Of a stretch of DNA of 42,945 nt, positions 33,934 to 42,129 are shown piece after piece. The notes under the pieces were generated by a model, which searched no databases, was not told the origin of the DNA, and was given only the letters and a program-made list of their open reading frames with translations. The position numbers and the translations under genes are program-made. The DNA comes from an uncultured Candidatus Marinamargulisbacteria bacterium (GTDB lineage: Bacteria > Margulisbacteria > Marinamargulisbacteria > UBA817 > CACECR01). The DNA is taken from positions 1 to 42,945 of the forward strand of contig CACECR010000006.1 in NCBI GenBank assembly GCA_902558105.1, written 5' to 3'. Position 1 is the stretch's first letter, and every line of letters starts with the position of its first letter.

Positions 33934-36186
33934 TCAACTAAATTGATGAACAGCATCTAACAACGCCTGTTTTTTTATTGGTTTTGTAATATAGGCCGTT
34001 GCCCCTAATTCCATCGCTTTATTTTTTTCTTTTAATATACTCATCATCACAACGGGTAGGTCTTCAAAAACATCATTTTGACGTAACTGTTGAATTACAG
34101 CCCAACCATCTAACTCACCAGGCATCATCACGTCTAAAAAGACCAGATCCGGCTTTAAAGAATCTAGTTTATTTATACAGTCGACTCCACTTTTTACGGA
34201 CACGATCTCTATTTTTAATGAAGACTCTTTTGAACAAATTCGTTTTATCAACTCATGGATCGTTTCATCATCGTCCACTACCAACACTTTTAATTTATTC
34301 TTTTTTAATGACTTGTCTTTCTTTTGGGCATCTAATCCTTTGGCTTCTACATCTATCGGTAAAGTAATGGTAAATGTAGTTCCTTTTCCTTCTACCGAAC
34401 TCACCTCTATGGTCCCATTCATCATCTCGCAAAACTTTTTAGTGATTGTAAGCCCTAATCCTGTACCTCCAAATTGTCGTGTTGTAGATTTATCCGCCTG
34501 CTCAAACGGTTTGAATATTTTATCGAGCTGGGCTTTTGTCATCCCTATTCCAGAATCTTTTATATCGATTTGCATATGCCACACCGACTTTACCTTCACT
34601 CGCTTCACAATTAACGACACCTTCCCATTCTCAGTGAACTTTGCGGCGTTACTTAGCATATTAAATAAAATTTGTCGTATTTTGGTTACATCATTTACCA
34701 CATTAGTGATCTGCTTGCTAATTTTAATTTCAAGTTTATTATTTTTTTTTGCAACTAATGGTTTCGCAATCGATTCCACACTACCAATCAACTCCGCTAA
34801 ATTAAACGATTCACAGTAAAGCTCTAACTTACCCGCCTCAATTTTAGATAAATCTAAAATACTATTAATTAATTCTAATAAATGAGTACCCGCATGATGT
34901 ATTTTCATGACATCATCATACAAGGCCTCATTTTCATCATCTTCAGCATCTTCTTTTATCATCTCACTATAACCAATAATCGCATTTAGTGGTGTCCGCA
35001 ACTCATGACTCATATTCGCTAGAAACGAACTTTTAGATTTATTAGCATCCTCAGCCATTTCTTTAGACTCTTGGAGCAATTTTTTCTGTCGTTCTAAAGA
35101 CCGATAAGATTTTTGCAGCATTTTACTCATTTGGTTAGTATCGTCGGCCAACTGCTTAAACTCTAACTTACTTTTTAGTTCCAAAGCGCCACTAAACTTT
35201 CGATTCGCCACGTTATTAATTTTATCTCCAATTTGTTTTAAAGGTTGAGTAAAACTATTGGCAATTGTCAGCGTTGTAACTAATAAAATTAAAATAGTCA
35301 TCAGAAGAACCAAACTTGTAATACTTAACATTCTGTAAGACGGTTCTAAAATATTTTGCTCAGATACTAAACTAACCACCGCAAAACGTGTGGACCCAAA
35401 GTCTAATTCTTCCATCACATTAAACCATTTACTCTCGCCTAATCGTATATATTGGTCAGGCTTCATCAACTCATTTATATTTGTAGGAATGGTTTGCATC
35501 GTATCCGCCGCCATCTGTACCACTTGTTCCTGATTCAAATCTAGTAAAAATAATCGACTATCCGATAAGCCTTCTGAACGAAAACTCTCTAACTTTTCAC
35601 TGAGAAACTCTCCTGCACCCTCTAAATCAATGGCAATTTGTAAAAATACTTTTCCATATATATCATTATCAAATGGAACTGTTAACAAAATAGTTTGCAA
35701 CTGCTGATTCCCTAAATTATGCCCCGTATATCGGTCAATCAACACGCTACTTACATCCTTAGGTAACCGCTCAGAAGAGATCCGATGCCCTGTCAAAATA
35801 GACTCTTCCCCATCCCATGCTAGCGCCTCAAGTATCACACCTTGGCGATCTACTACAAAAAAATGAGAAAACGTATACGAATTATCTAAAATATAACGTA
35901 AATACTGTCTCAATTTTTCTGAAGAGTCCTGCCGATACTCAAAAAACAAACGATCTTGCTCTAGTAACCGTTCAGCCGACTCAAATGCCTGAAAAAAATA
36001 TAAACTTATACTCGTTGCCGCCGACTTTGTTAACGAGGTCTGAATATTTTGAGTAGTATTAACTGAACTTCTTTTAAAATATGAATAATTAAAAACCGTA
36101 ATAAATAGAAGTGGAATAATTGCAACTAATGCAATCTTTGAAAGTAATACGCCCCTAATGGACTTTAAATGTAATAACCGAATCAT
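33934..36186 (-). CDS. Hybrid sensor histidine kinase with periplasmic sensor and receiver domain
   Basis: The 750-aa protein has a first membrane helix (about 14-34), a periplasmic double-Cache-like sensor (about 40-280), a second helix (about 287-310), HAMP (to about 365), a phosphoacceptor domain with His394 in SHELRTP, an ATPase domain with the N box (N513) and GTGLGL, and a receiver domain whose phospho-acceptor Asp is D685 in VFLDVMMPG. The receiver also keeps the acidic pair in VVDDDE and the Lys in TKPI. It would autophosphorylate on sensing a ligand and pass phosphate to its own receiver; the next partner is not seen. The porin-like and PstS-like genes directly upstream in the same direction suggest that the signal is a periplasmic solute handled by them. 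Confidence 0.93.
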   Translation of the reverse strand: MIRLLHLKSIRGVLLSKIALVAIIPLLFITVFNYSYFKRSSVNTTQNIQTSLTKSAATSISLYFFQAFESAERLLEQDRLFFEYRQDSSEKLRQYLRYILDNSYTFSHFFVVDRQGVILEALAWDGEESILTGHRISSERLPKDVSSVLIDRYTGHNLGNQQLQTILLTVPFDNDIYGKVFLQIAIDLEGAGEFLSEKLESFRSEGLSDSRLFLLDLNQEQVVQMAADTMQTIPTNINELMKPDQYIRLGESKWFNVMEELDFGSTRFAVVSLVSEQNILEPSYRMLSITSLVLLMTILILLVTTLTIANSFTQPLKQIGDKINNVANRKFSGALELKSKLEFKQLADDTNQMSKMLQKSYRSLERQKKLLQESKEMAEDANKSKSSFLANMSHELRTPLNAIIGYSEMIKEDAEDDENEALYDDVMKIHHAGTHLLELINSILDLSKIEAGKLELYCESFNLAELIGSVESIAKPLVAKKNNKLEIKISKQITNVVNDVTKIRQILFNMLSNAAKFTENGKVSLIVKRVKVKSVWHMQIDIKDSGIGMTKAQLDKIFKPFEQADKSTTRQFGGTGLGLTITKKFCEMMNGTIEVSSVEGKGTTFTITLPIDVEAKGLDAQKKDKSLKKNKLKVLVVDDDETIHELIKRICSKESSLKIEIVSVKSGVDCINKLDSLKPDLVFLDVMMPGELDGWAVIQQLRQNDVFEDLPVVMMSILKEKNKAMELGATAYITKPIKKQALLDAVHQFS

Positions 36187-36271
36187 TGTTTCTATACATC
36201 GCTAATGTAATACGAAACTATTTATCGATTAACTAAGTTAAATTATTTAGTATCAATCACTCTTGAAAAAA

Positions 36272-36715
36272 TTATAAATAAAGCTGATTATCAACTTTCA
36301 AAATTTTCACATTTTTTGGCACCGTTTGGGCAGCAATAATTCCAATTCCACTCGGGTTTTTAGCGACATTTGCGATCACATCACGGGCACTCTCCACAAT
36401 TGATGGCTGAGTAAATACAATTCCTCGATACAACTTCTTTAACCACATTTTTTTAAGTAATCGTTGATTTCGTAACTGGTAGACTTTCTCAAGTACAATC
36501 GTCGATTCTTTGGGATTACTACTCAAGTAACTTGAGATTTTACGATTTTCAAAGTACATTTTATCCCCTGTAAAAATTTCTCTAAGCTCCTGTTTGCTCA
36601 TCACTTTTAATTCATTATTCGGATGCACAATTACCATTAACTGAGAATCTGACGCGTGCAGAGCAGTCGCACCCATTATCATTGAAATTAATATACTGTA
36701 AATAAATTTTTTCAT
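36272..36715 (-). CDS. Small periplasmic substrate-binding protein, PstS-like
   Basis: This 147-aa protein has a signal peptide (KKFIYSILISMIMGATALHAS, cleavage likely near residue 21). It resembles the short phosphate-ABC-transporter-type binding proteins (PBP-like domain): VIVHPNNELKVMSKQELREIFTGDKMYFENRKI is the characteristic opening, and AKNPSGIGIIAAQTVPKNVKIL the characteristic end. These proteins often accompany a porin-like protein and a hybrid kinase, as here, and are thought to detect or bind an oxyanion; no ABC permease or ATPase is nearby. A role as a ligand-binding partner of the kinase is more likely than transport, but this is inferred. An AGGA Shine-Dalgarno precedes the ATG. 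Confidence 0.8.
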   Translation of the reverse strand: MKKFIYSILISMIMGATALHASDSQLMVIVHPNNELKVMSKQELREIFTGDKMYFENRKISSYLSSNPKESTIVLEKVYQLRNQRLLKKMWLKKLYRGIVFTQPSIVESARDVIANVAKNPSGIGIIAAQTVPKNVKILKVDNQLYL

Positions 36716-36739
36716 AATTCTAATCCTGTTCGGCCACTT

Positions 36740-37861
36740 TTAATAATAAATTGCATTTTGAAATGTCACAACTAGCTTGTCGCCACTTGCATCCACAATA
36801 TCTAAATAATTGAGTTCCAATTTTGAAGTTGCTACATCATTAATTTCTACTGAAATTCCTGCCGTATAGACGCGACGCTTTCCTAAGATAAAGTAAGGTG
36901 TCGTTGCTTCAAATCGTGCATACACCTTTTGATGCTCATTTAAAAATGGATAATAAAAATGACGACCCACTTGTAAAAAGCCACCTTTAAATGCATCTTG
37001 CTCTACGCTATTTGGAAGTTCATGTTTAATATACATCGCCTCGGCAAGCACTTCGTAATCACTGTAATAGGGCATAAATTCCAAAAAACTACTCACTATA
37101 TATTGTGAAAAGCGATTATTAATAAAATTTTGATAAATACCAGCTCCAACATTTAAACCCTCTATACCTAGATTTTTTTGCGTAACCTTAAAATGAGGAG
37201 ATACATTCGTTGGATTTGGAATTACTTGATACCCATTTAAAATATTGGGATTCTGTGTTGCCGTCACACCCTCTTCCTTGAGTGCATTGAAATTAAGATT
37301 ATAAAATGCATTTAGAACTACCATCGACTGCAATCGATGACTACTCCCCACCCCCATATTTACTACGGTATTATCTAACCCAATAATGGATCCATCCACT
37401 CGTAAATCGACACCGGCATAATCGATCGGAATAATTAAATTATCGGCAACCAATGGACGGGTGATCGATGGCTCAAAGTAAGAGCCTCTTTCATACGCCT
37501 TATTCCACTGGCTAATATTGGTATGAAATCGTCCGATCTTAAATTGAAACTTTGAACTCAGATTATAAATGATGAAAAGTCTCTCGATATCGAAACGCTC
37601 ATCTACAACCGCTTGGTTAAATCCTCCAATCGGATTTTGCCGATAAACCATTTCCGTAAGAAGCATCATATCTTCTTGAGCTTGCGCCCTATAAAAAAGT
37701 TTATATTCACCAACACTGACACTATTAGCTCCATCATCATTTCGTGCATTAAAGTCGGTTTGAATATTGGTTTTAATAATGGCATTTAACGGTATTGTAA
37801 TGCAAAAAAATGCCAATATTAACCATAAGGCTTTGCTTTTCAAGGTCTTTTCCCCAATCAT
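36740..37861 (-). CDS. Outer-membrane porin-like beta-barrel protein
   Basis: The 373-aa protein has a signal peptide-like N-terminus (ALWLILAFFCITIPLNA) and then alternating polar/hydrophobic strands ending in an aromatic residue, TFQNAIYY, as expected of an outer-membrane barrel. Segments such as FDIERLFIIYNLSSKFQFKIGRFHTNISQWN match the strand pattern of porin-like proteins that accompany PstS-like genes. It is the first gene of the operon with the binding protein and the hybrid kinase, 24 nt apart from the former. Its presence supports an outer membrane. Substrate is unknown; a Pho box is not visible upstream. Confidence 0.75.
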   Translation of the reverse strand: MIGEKTLKSKALWLILAFFCITIPLNAIIKTNIQTDFNARNDDGANSVSVGEYKLFYRAQAQEDMMLLTEMVYRQNPIGGFNQAVVDERFDIERLFIIYNLSSKFQFKIGRFHTNISQWNKAYERGSYFEPSITRPLVADNLIIPIDYAGVDLRVDGSIIGLDNTVVNMGVGSSHRLQSMVVLNAFYNLNFNALKEEGVTATQNPNILNGYQVIPNPTNVSPHFKVTQKNLGIEGLNVGAGIYQNFINNRFSQYIVSSFLEFMPYYSDYEVLAEAMYIKHELPNSVEQDAFKGGFLQVGRHFYYPFLNEHQKVYARFEATTPYFILGKRRVYTAGISVEINDVATSKLELNYLDIVDASGDKLVVTFQNAIYY

Positions 37862-37986
37862 TAGTTCTTAAGTCGATTCGTCGGCTTTCTATTATTAAGT
37901 CTACAAAACCGTTTTTTAAAAAAGCAACTAATTAATAACTTAAGTGATGCTCAAGCAACAAATATTATGGAGCAGATCCCCTCATT

Positions 37987-37997
37987 TATGATACACT
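37987..37997 (+). promoter_or_regulatory. Candidate -10 region of lepA
   Basis: TATGATACACT, the same 11-mer as upstream of murE (7050-7060), lies 22 nt before the lepA ATG. No convincing -35 is seen. Confidence 0.35.
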
Positions 37998-38019
37998 GAG
38001 GTAGTAAACTAAAATTATT

Positions 38020-39813
38020 ATGCAAAAACATATACGAAACTTCTGTATTATTGCACATATCGACCATGGAAAGTCGACCTTAGCCGATCGTCTTCTAGAA
38101 GTTACCAATACGGTTAGCGAGCGTGAAATGAAAGCTCAGCTTCTTGATTCGATGGATATTGAACGTGAACGTGGAATCACCATCAAAATGCAGTCTGTTC
38201 GAATGAGTTATACCCAAGATGATACGGAGTATATTTTAAATTTAATCGATACTCCGGGTCACGTCGACTTTAGTTACGAAGTATCCCGATCATTAGCAGC
38301 TTGTGAAGGGGCTCTACTGTTAGTGGATGCGGCTCAAGGAATTGAAGCTCAGACGATGGCCAATTTTTATCTCGCACTAGAACATGATCTGGAAATTATC
38401 CCTGTCATTAATAAGATTGATTTGCCGGCTGCGAATGTTGAAGGTGCATTGGAAGAAATTAATAGAGTCTTTGGTATTCCACCAGAAGATTGCCTAACCT
38501 GTAGTGCCAAAACTGGCTTAGGGGTACCAAAAATCTTAGAAAAAATCGTCTCGGCGATTCCTTGTCCACAAGATCAACCCACGTCGAAACTTAGAGCATT
38601 AATTTATGATGCTCATTACGACGCGTATCGAGGTGTCATCAGTTATATTCGTGTGATGAGTGGGTCTATTAAAAAAGGACAAAAACTCACCATGATGTCG
38701 ACCGGCCAAACATATGATGTTCTTGATATCGGCTTTTTCAAACCTAAAATGACGAGCTGTGATCAGATCCAAGAAGGAGAAGTAGGGTACATGATCTCCA
38801 ACATCAAAAAAGTAGATGATGCTCGTATCGGAGATACACTTACAGACCTCAAACAACCTGCTACAGATGCGTTGTCGGGCTATGCCGAAGCAAAACCCAT
38901 GGTTTTTTGTGGACTCTATCCGGTAGATACTCAAGATTACGAAAACTTAAAAGATGCACTTGATAAACTTAAATTAAATGATGCGGCACTTCAATATGAC
39001 CCTGAAAGTTCTCAGGCTTTAGGATTAGGCTATCGATGTGGATTCTTAGGCCTTCTACATATGGATATCATCCAAGAAAGAATTGAACGTGAATTTAATA
39101 TCGATATTGTCGTTACAGCCCCCAATGTGACGTATCATTTTACCTTAACTAATGGCGAAAAAATTCAATTAGATAATCCCAGTCAGTTTCCTGATCGCCA
39201 AAAAATAGAGATTATGGAAGAGCCGTATATGGGGCTCTCGATTTTCACGCCAACACAATATGTAGGACCTGTCATGGAACTTATGCAAGAACATCGTGCC
39301 ATCTATTTAAAAGCCGAATATATGGACGCCGATCGTCAAAGCTTTACGTTCCATATTCCACTCAACGAAATGATGACCAACTTTTTTGATAAGTTAAAAT
39401 CACGTACCCAAGGATATGCTAGTATGGATTATTGGTTTGAAGATTACCGTTCGTCCAAGTTAACTAAGGTGGATATGCTTATTAACGGAGACCCTGTAGA
39501 TGCGTTGTCCTTTATTTGTCATGAAAGCAAATCCGCATTTATTGCGCGAAAGATGGCTGAAAAATTAAAAGAGCTGATCCCACGACAACTCTATGAAGTA
39601 TCTATTCAAGGGGCTATTGGTGGCAAGATAATTTGCCGTGAAACCATACGTGCGATGCGCAAAAATGTTACCGCAAAATGTTATGGGGGTGATATTTCTC
39701 GTAAACGTAAACTCCTTGAAAAACAAAAAGCTGGTAAAAAGAAAATGAAGGCACTTGGTAGTGTTAACGTTCCAAAAGAAGCTTTTCTATCGGTTCTTAA
39801 ACTTGACTCTTAA
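38020..39813 (+). CDS. lepA: Elongation factor 4 (LepA)
   Basis: LepA (597 aa) is a ribosome-associated translational GTPase that helps under stress and in ribosome assembly. GTPase motifs are AHIDHGKSTLADRLLE (G1), GITIKMQSV (G2), DTPGHVDFSYEVSRS (G3) and NKIDLP (G4). The LepA-specific C-terminal domain ends in the basic segment RKRKLLEKQKAGKKKMK followed by VNVPKEAF. Length and order are normal. The stop overlaps the next start by one base (TAATG), coupling it to pabC. No clear Shine-Dalgarno lies before the ATG. Confidence 0.97.
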   Translation: MQKHIRNFCIIAHIDHGKSTLADRLLEVTNTVSEREMKAQLLDSMDIERERGITIKMQSVRMSYTQDDTEYILNLIDTPGHVDFSYEVSRSLAACEGALLLVDAAQGIEAQTMANFYLALEHDLEIIPVINKIDLPAANVEGALEEINRVFGIPPEDCLTCSAKTGLGVPKILEKIVSAIPCPQDQPTSKLRALIYDAHYDAYRGVISYIRVMSGSIKKGQKLTMMSTGQTYDVLDIGFFKPKMTSCDQIQEGEVGYMISNIKKVDDARIGDTLTDLKQPATDALSGYAEAKPMVFCGLYPVDTQDYENLKDALDKLKLNDAALQYDPESSQALGLGYRCGFLGLLHMDIIQERIEREFNIDIVVTAPNVTYHFTLTNGEKIQLDNPSQFPDRQKIEIMEEPYMGLSIFTPTQYVGPVMELMQEHRAIYLKAEYMDADRQSFTFHIPLNEMMTNFFDKLKSRTQGYASMDYWFEDYRSSKLTKVDMLINGDPVDALSFICHESKSAFIARKMAEKLKELIPRQLYEVSIQGAIGGKIICRETIRAMRKNVTAKCYGGDISRKRKLLEKQKAGKKKMKALGSVNVPKEAFLSVLKLDS

Positions 39814-40625
39814 TGGCTCTTCTTAGTGTTAATGGGGAACTTAAAGACTCCAAAGATTTAGACTTTCCAATCCATGATGCCGCCTATTTATATGGGTCCG
39901 GTTGTTTTGAGACCATCCTCATTCATCATCGGCAGATACATTTATTAACAGAGCATGTCTCAAGACTTCAAGACGCCGCCTCTTTTTTACAGATTCCCTA
40001 TACTCTCAATTTAGAGTCAATTAACTCATCTATTCACGCGCTACTTAGCCACCATCCTCTCCCTCATGCGATTGCTAATCTTTATCTTTCAGCTGGAGAT
40101 CGAACCGACACTTTTTCGACTTTTACAAGCCCGCAACTCATCATTACACTTCGTCCGTTTGAACCTAAAATCAATGAGGTCGAGTGTACTCTACAAACCG
40201 AACTCACTCCACGTAATCATTATTCGGCCTTCAAGTTAATGTCTTATCTTCCGTCTATACTTGAACAAAAACGAGCAGAGACATACACACCCATCTTATT
40301 GAGCTCCGATCAATTGGTTTTAGAAACGCCAACAGCGTCTATTTTAGCGATAAAAGATCATTGTATATTTACAGTTGATCATCCACATATTTTACCCAGT
40401 GTCACTCTACCATTTTGTATTGATTTGCTATCAAAAGAGGGGCTTTCTTATTGTAACGCTCCTTTAGATGTATCCGAATTACACTATATGAATGAGATTT
40501 GTCTTATTAATGCCACAGGTCCCATTAGGGTAAGTTCCATTCATGAAATTCCACATTTAAAAAGTGACAAAATTATCTCTAAATTAATTAAAAAATGGAC
40601 TCACTATCTTTACGAAAGAGCATAA
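39813..40625 (+). CDS. pabC: Aminodeoxychorismate lyase (PabC), PLP class IV aminotransferase family
   Basis: This 270-aa protein is of the branched-chain aminotransferase / aminodeoxychorismate lyase fold. The N-terminal LYGSGCFETI and the PLP lysine in the segment SAFKLMSYLPSILEQKRA (about residue 137), along with the downstream TPTASILAIK and EICLINATGPI, are typical. In PabC the enzyme removes pyruvate from 4-amino-4-deoxychorismate to give 4-aminobenzoate. Branched-chain or D-amino acid aminotransferase specificity cannot be fully excluded by motif alone. pabB in the same window favours PabC. It overlaps lepA by one base. Confidence 0.8.
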   Translation: MALLSVNGELKDSKDLDFPIHDAAYLYGSGCFETILIHHRQIHLLTEHVSRLQDAASFLQIPYTLNLESINSSIHALLSHHPLPHAIANLYLSAGDRTDTFSTFTSPQLIITLRPFEPKINEVECTLQTELTPRNHYSAFKLMSYLPSILEQKRAETYTPILLSSDQLVLETPTASILAIKDHCIFTVDHPHILPSVTLPFCIDLLSKEGLSYCNAPLDVSELHYMNEICLINATGPIRVSSIHEIPHLKSDKIISKLIKKWTHYLYERA

Positions 40626-40697
40626 ATTAGATACTATGCAATTTAAAGGCCCTAGTTTCCGATAAACATATTAGGAAAATTCAAAAGGGTTACACTC

Positions 40698-41303
40698 ATG
40701 GTTAAACAACTAAAAACTTTTATACGCTATTTATTAGTAGGCCCTACTCCCTTAATGATGGGTCCTAAAACTCCAACTACCTCACTTAAAAAAAATTATC
40801 AGTCGTTATTTAGTCTTACGGCTCATGAATCGTTTATTACGTGTCTAGCCTTTAACTCCACATTTTCATATATTGCCTCGTCTGCTTCTGATGGGAGCGT
40901 TTATTTATGGAACCTGAACTCACAAGACAAACATCATTCCTTTACAGAGCCTCAATCATTAGTAACAAGCATTGCCTTTTCCCCCGACAACACACAGTTA
41001 GTGGCCATCACAAAAGATGGACATGGGTACATCTGGGACCTGCAATCATTAGAGTGTCGCTCTGAATTTTATATACCTAAACATTCCTTATGTTCGGTTG
41101 TTTTTTCTAAAGATGGTAGCAAATTAGGTTTAGATACCAGTAACCATACAATTTTAATTTGGGATATTAAAAGTGCTAAAGTGATTGAAACTCAGCAGCA
41201 ATGCATCTCACAGTCTAAGAAATTAGTCTATAGTCGAGACTATCAATACAAAATATCGTGTTCTGATAACCATACGATAGACGTTTATAAATCGATTAAT
41301 TAA
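40698..41303 (+). CDS. Short WD40-repeat protein
   Basis: The 201-aa product begins with a basic, slightly hydrophobic stretch (about 1-20) and then has three or four WD40-type repeats: LTAHESFITCLAFNS...SASDGSVYLWNL, SLVTSIAFSPDNTQLVAITKDGHGYIWDL and CSVVFSKDGSKLGLDTSNHTILIWDI, with a degenerate last unit. A complete propeller needs about seven blades, so this protein must be incomplete, form a multimer, or complete a propeller with a partner. WD40 proteins are usually protein-protein scaffolds. It lies 72 nt after pabC with an AAGGG Shine-Dalgarno. The stop overlaps the convergent psd by 4 nt. Confidence 0.82.
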   Translation: MVKQLKTFIRYLLVGPTPLMMGPKTPTTSLKKNYQSLFSLTAHESFITCLAFNSTFSYIASSASDGSVYLWNLNSQDKHHSFTEPQSLVTSIAFSPDNTQLVAITKDGHGYIWDLQSLECRSEFYIPKHSLCSVVFSKDGSKLGLDTSNHTILIWDIKSAKVIETQQQCISQSKKLVYSRDYQYKISCSDNHTIDVYKSIN

Positions 41304-41923
41304 TCCCACTTCGCAATTTTAGTCAGTCCGCCTTTAATCATTTGGCCTTTCTTTACTAAAACTGTGGCTGTTTCTGGAATATAAACATCGGTACGAGACC
41401 CAAAACGGATCAGTCCGAAACGCTCTCCGGTTTTCACAGATTGCTTAGAGCTTAAATGACAAAATATTCGGCGTGCAATAGCTCCAGTAATTTGAACCAC
41501 TTTCATAGGCCCTTTGTCGGTTTCAAAAAATGTTTCTTGTCGTTCATTTTCTTTATCAATTTGCCCTTTATAAGCTGCTAAATATAACCCAGGAGTATGT
41601 AATGTCTCTGTTACGACTCCTTCATAAGGAATACGATTCACATGGCAGTTAAATACCGATAAGAATGTCACAATTCTATGGCACATTACCCCGTTTACTT
41701 CATGTTTATCAATTGCTGTAATGAGTCCATCCGCCGATGAATATACAGTGTTTTTATCATAATTGATATCTCGTAACGGATCCCTAAAAAACGATATAAC
41801 AAATACCCACAACAACACCATCACTGATATAATGTAAATGTTGGCTGAAAACATCGACATAATGGTCGCGATTGTTGTGTAAGACATAATAGAATAGCCC
41901 TCTGGGGCAAATGGAAATCTCAT
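41300..41923 (-). CDS. psd: Phosphatidylserine decarboxylase proenzyme
   Basis: Psd makes phosphatidylethanolamine in the inner membrane. This 207-aa protein is of the short PSD type: opening MRFPFAPEGY, a membrane helix (about 15-45), FFRDPLR, SADGLITAI, RIVTFLSVFNCHVNR and, near the C-terminus, RFGSRTDVYIP. The FGS motif is where self-cleavage produces the pyruvoyl group on Ser. The start at 41923 gives the typical N-terminus even though no Shine-Dalgarno is present; see the promoter. A later ATG (residue 13) has an AGAGGG but would remove the conserved EGY. pssA is not in the window. Confidence 0.93.
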   Translation of the reverse strand: MRFPFAPEGYSIMSYTTIATIMSMFSANIYIISVMVLLWVFVISFFRDPLRDINYDKNTVYSSADGLITAIDKHEVNGVMCHRIVTFLSVFNCHVNRIPYEGVVTETLHTPGLYLAAYKGQIDKENERQETFFETDKGPMKVVQITGAIARRIFCHLSSKQSVKTGERFGLIRFGSRTDVYIPETATVLVKKGQMIKGGLTKIAKWD

Positions 41924-41929
41924 ACCAAT

Positions 41930-41958
41930 ACTATAAAATATAACAGTTGAGCGATCAA
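41930..41958 (-). promoter_or_regulatory. Promoter of psd, predicted leaderless transcript
   Basis: On the minus strand TTGATC (41958-41953), 17 bp and TATAGT (41935-41930). The psd ATG follows only 6 nt after the -10, so transcription would start at or beside the A of the start codon. Confidence 0.55.
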
Positions 41959-42084
41959 GCTCTTAGACTTCAACCAGCCATTGACTATGTTTTAAATGAT
42001 TATATAGCGATTTGCACATCGATTAATTTTTTACTATCTAATCATATGCCGTATTATTTAAATTCTTATAGTTAGAAACTCGAT

Positions 42085-42119
42085 ATACCATATCGTCAAA
42101 CACTTAGTACTTATGGTAT
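42085..42119. promoter_or_regulatory. Inverted repeat upstream of hemE
   Basis: ATACCATA (42085-42092) and TATGGTAT (42112-42119) are perfect 8-bp inverted arms separated by 19 bp, ending 10 nt before the hemE ATG. It may be an operator or a leader hairpin. No firm promoter is visible in the same gap (41924-42129) on the plus strand. Confidence 0.4.
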
Positions 42120-42129
42120 CCTAAATCAC

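Noticed and set aside
34313-34819. Open frame of 168 codons on the plus strand opposite the histidine kinase.
   Set aside because: It is a shadow of the kinase/receiver coding sequence, with no ribosome site or promoter. The same applies to long opposite or shifted frames inside murD, murG and menD.
41924-42129. tRNA or small RNA gene in the psd-hemE gap, or in other gaps.
   Set aside because: No cloverleaf-compatible sequence or GTTCRANNC-type T-loop was found by eye.
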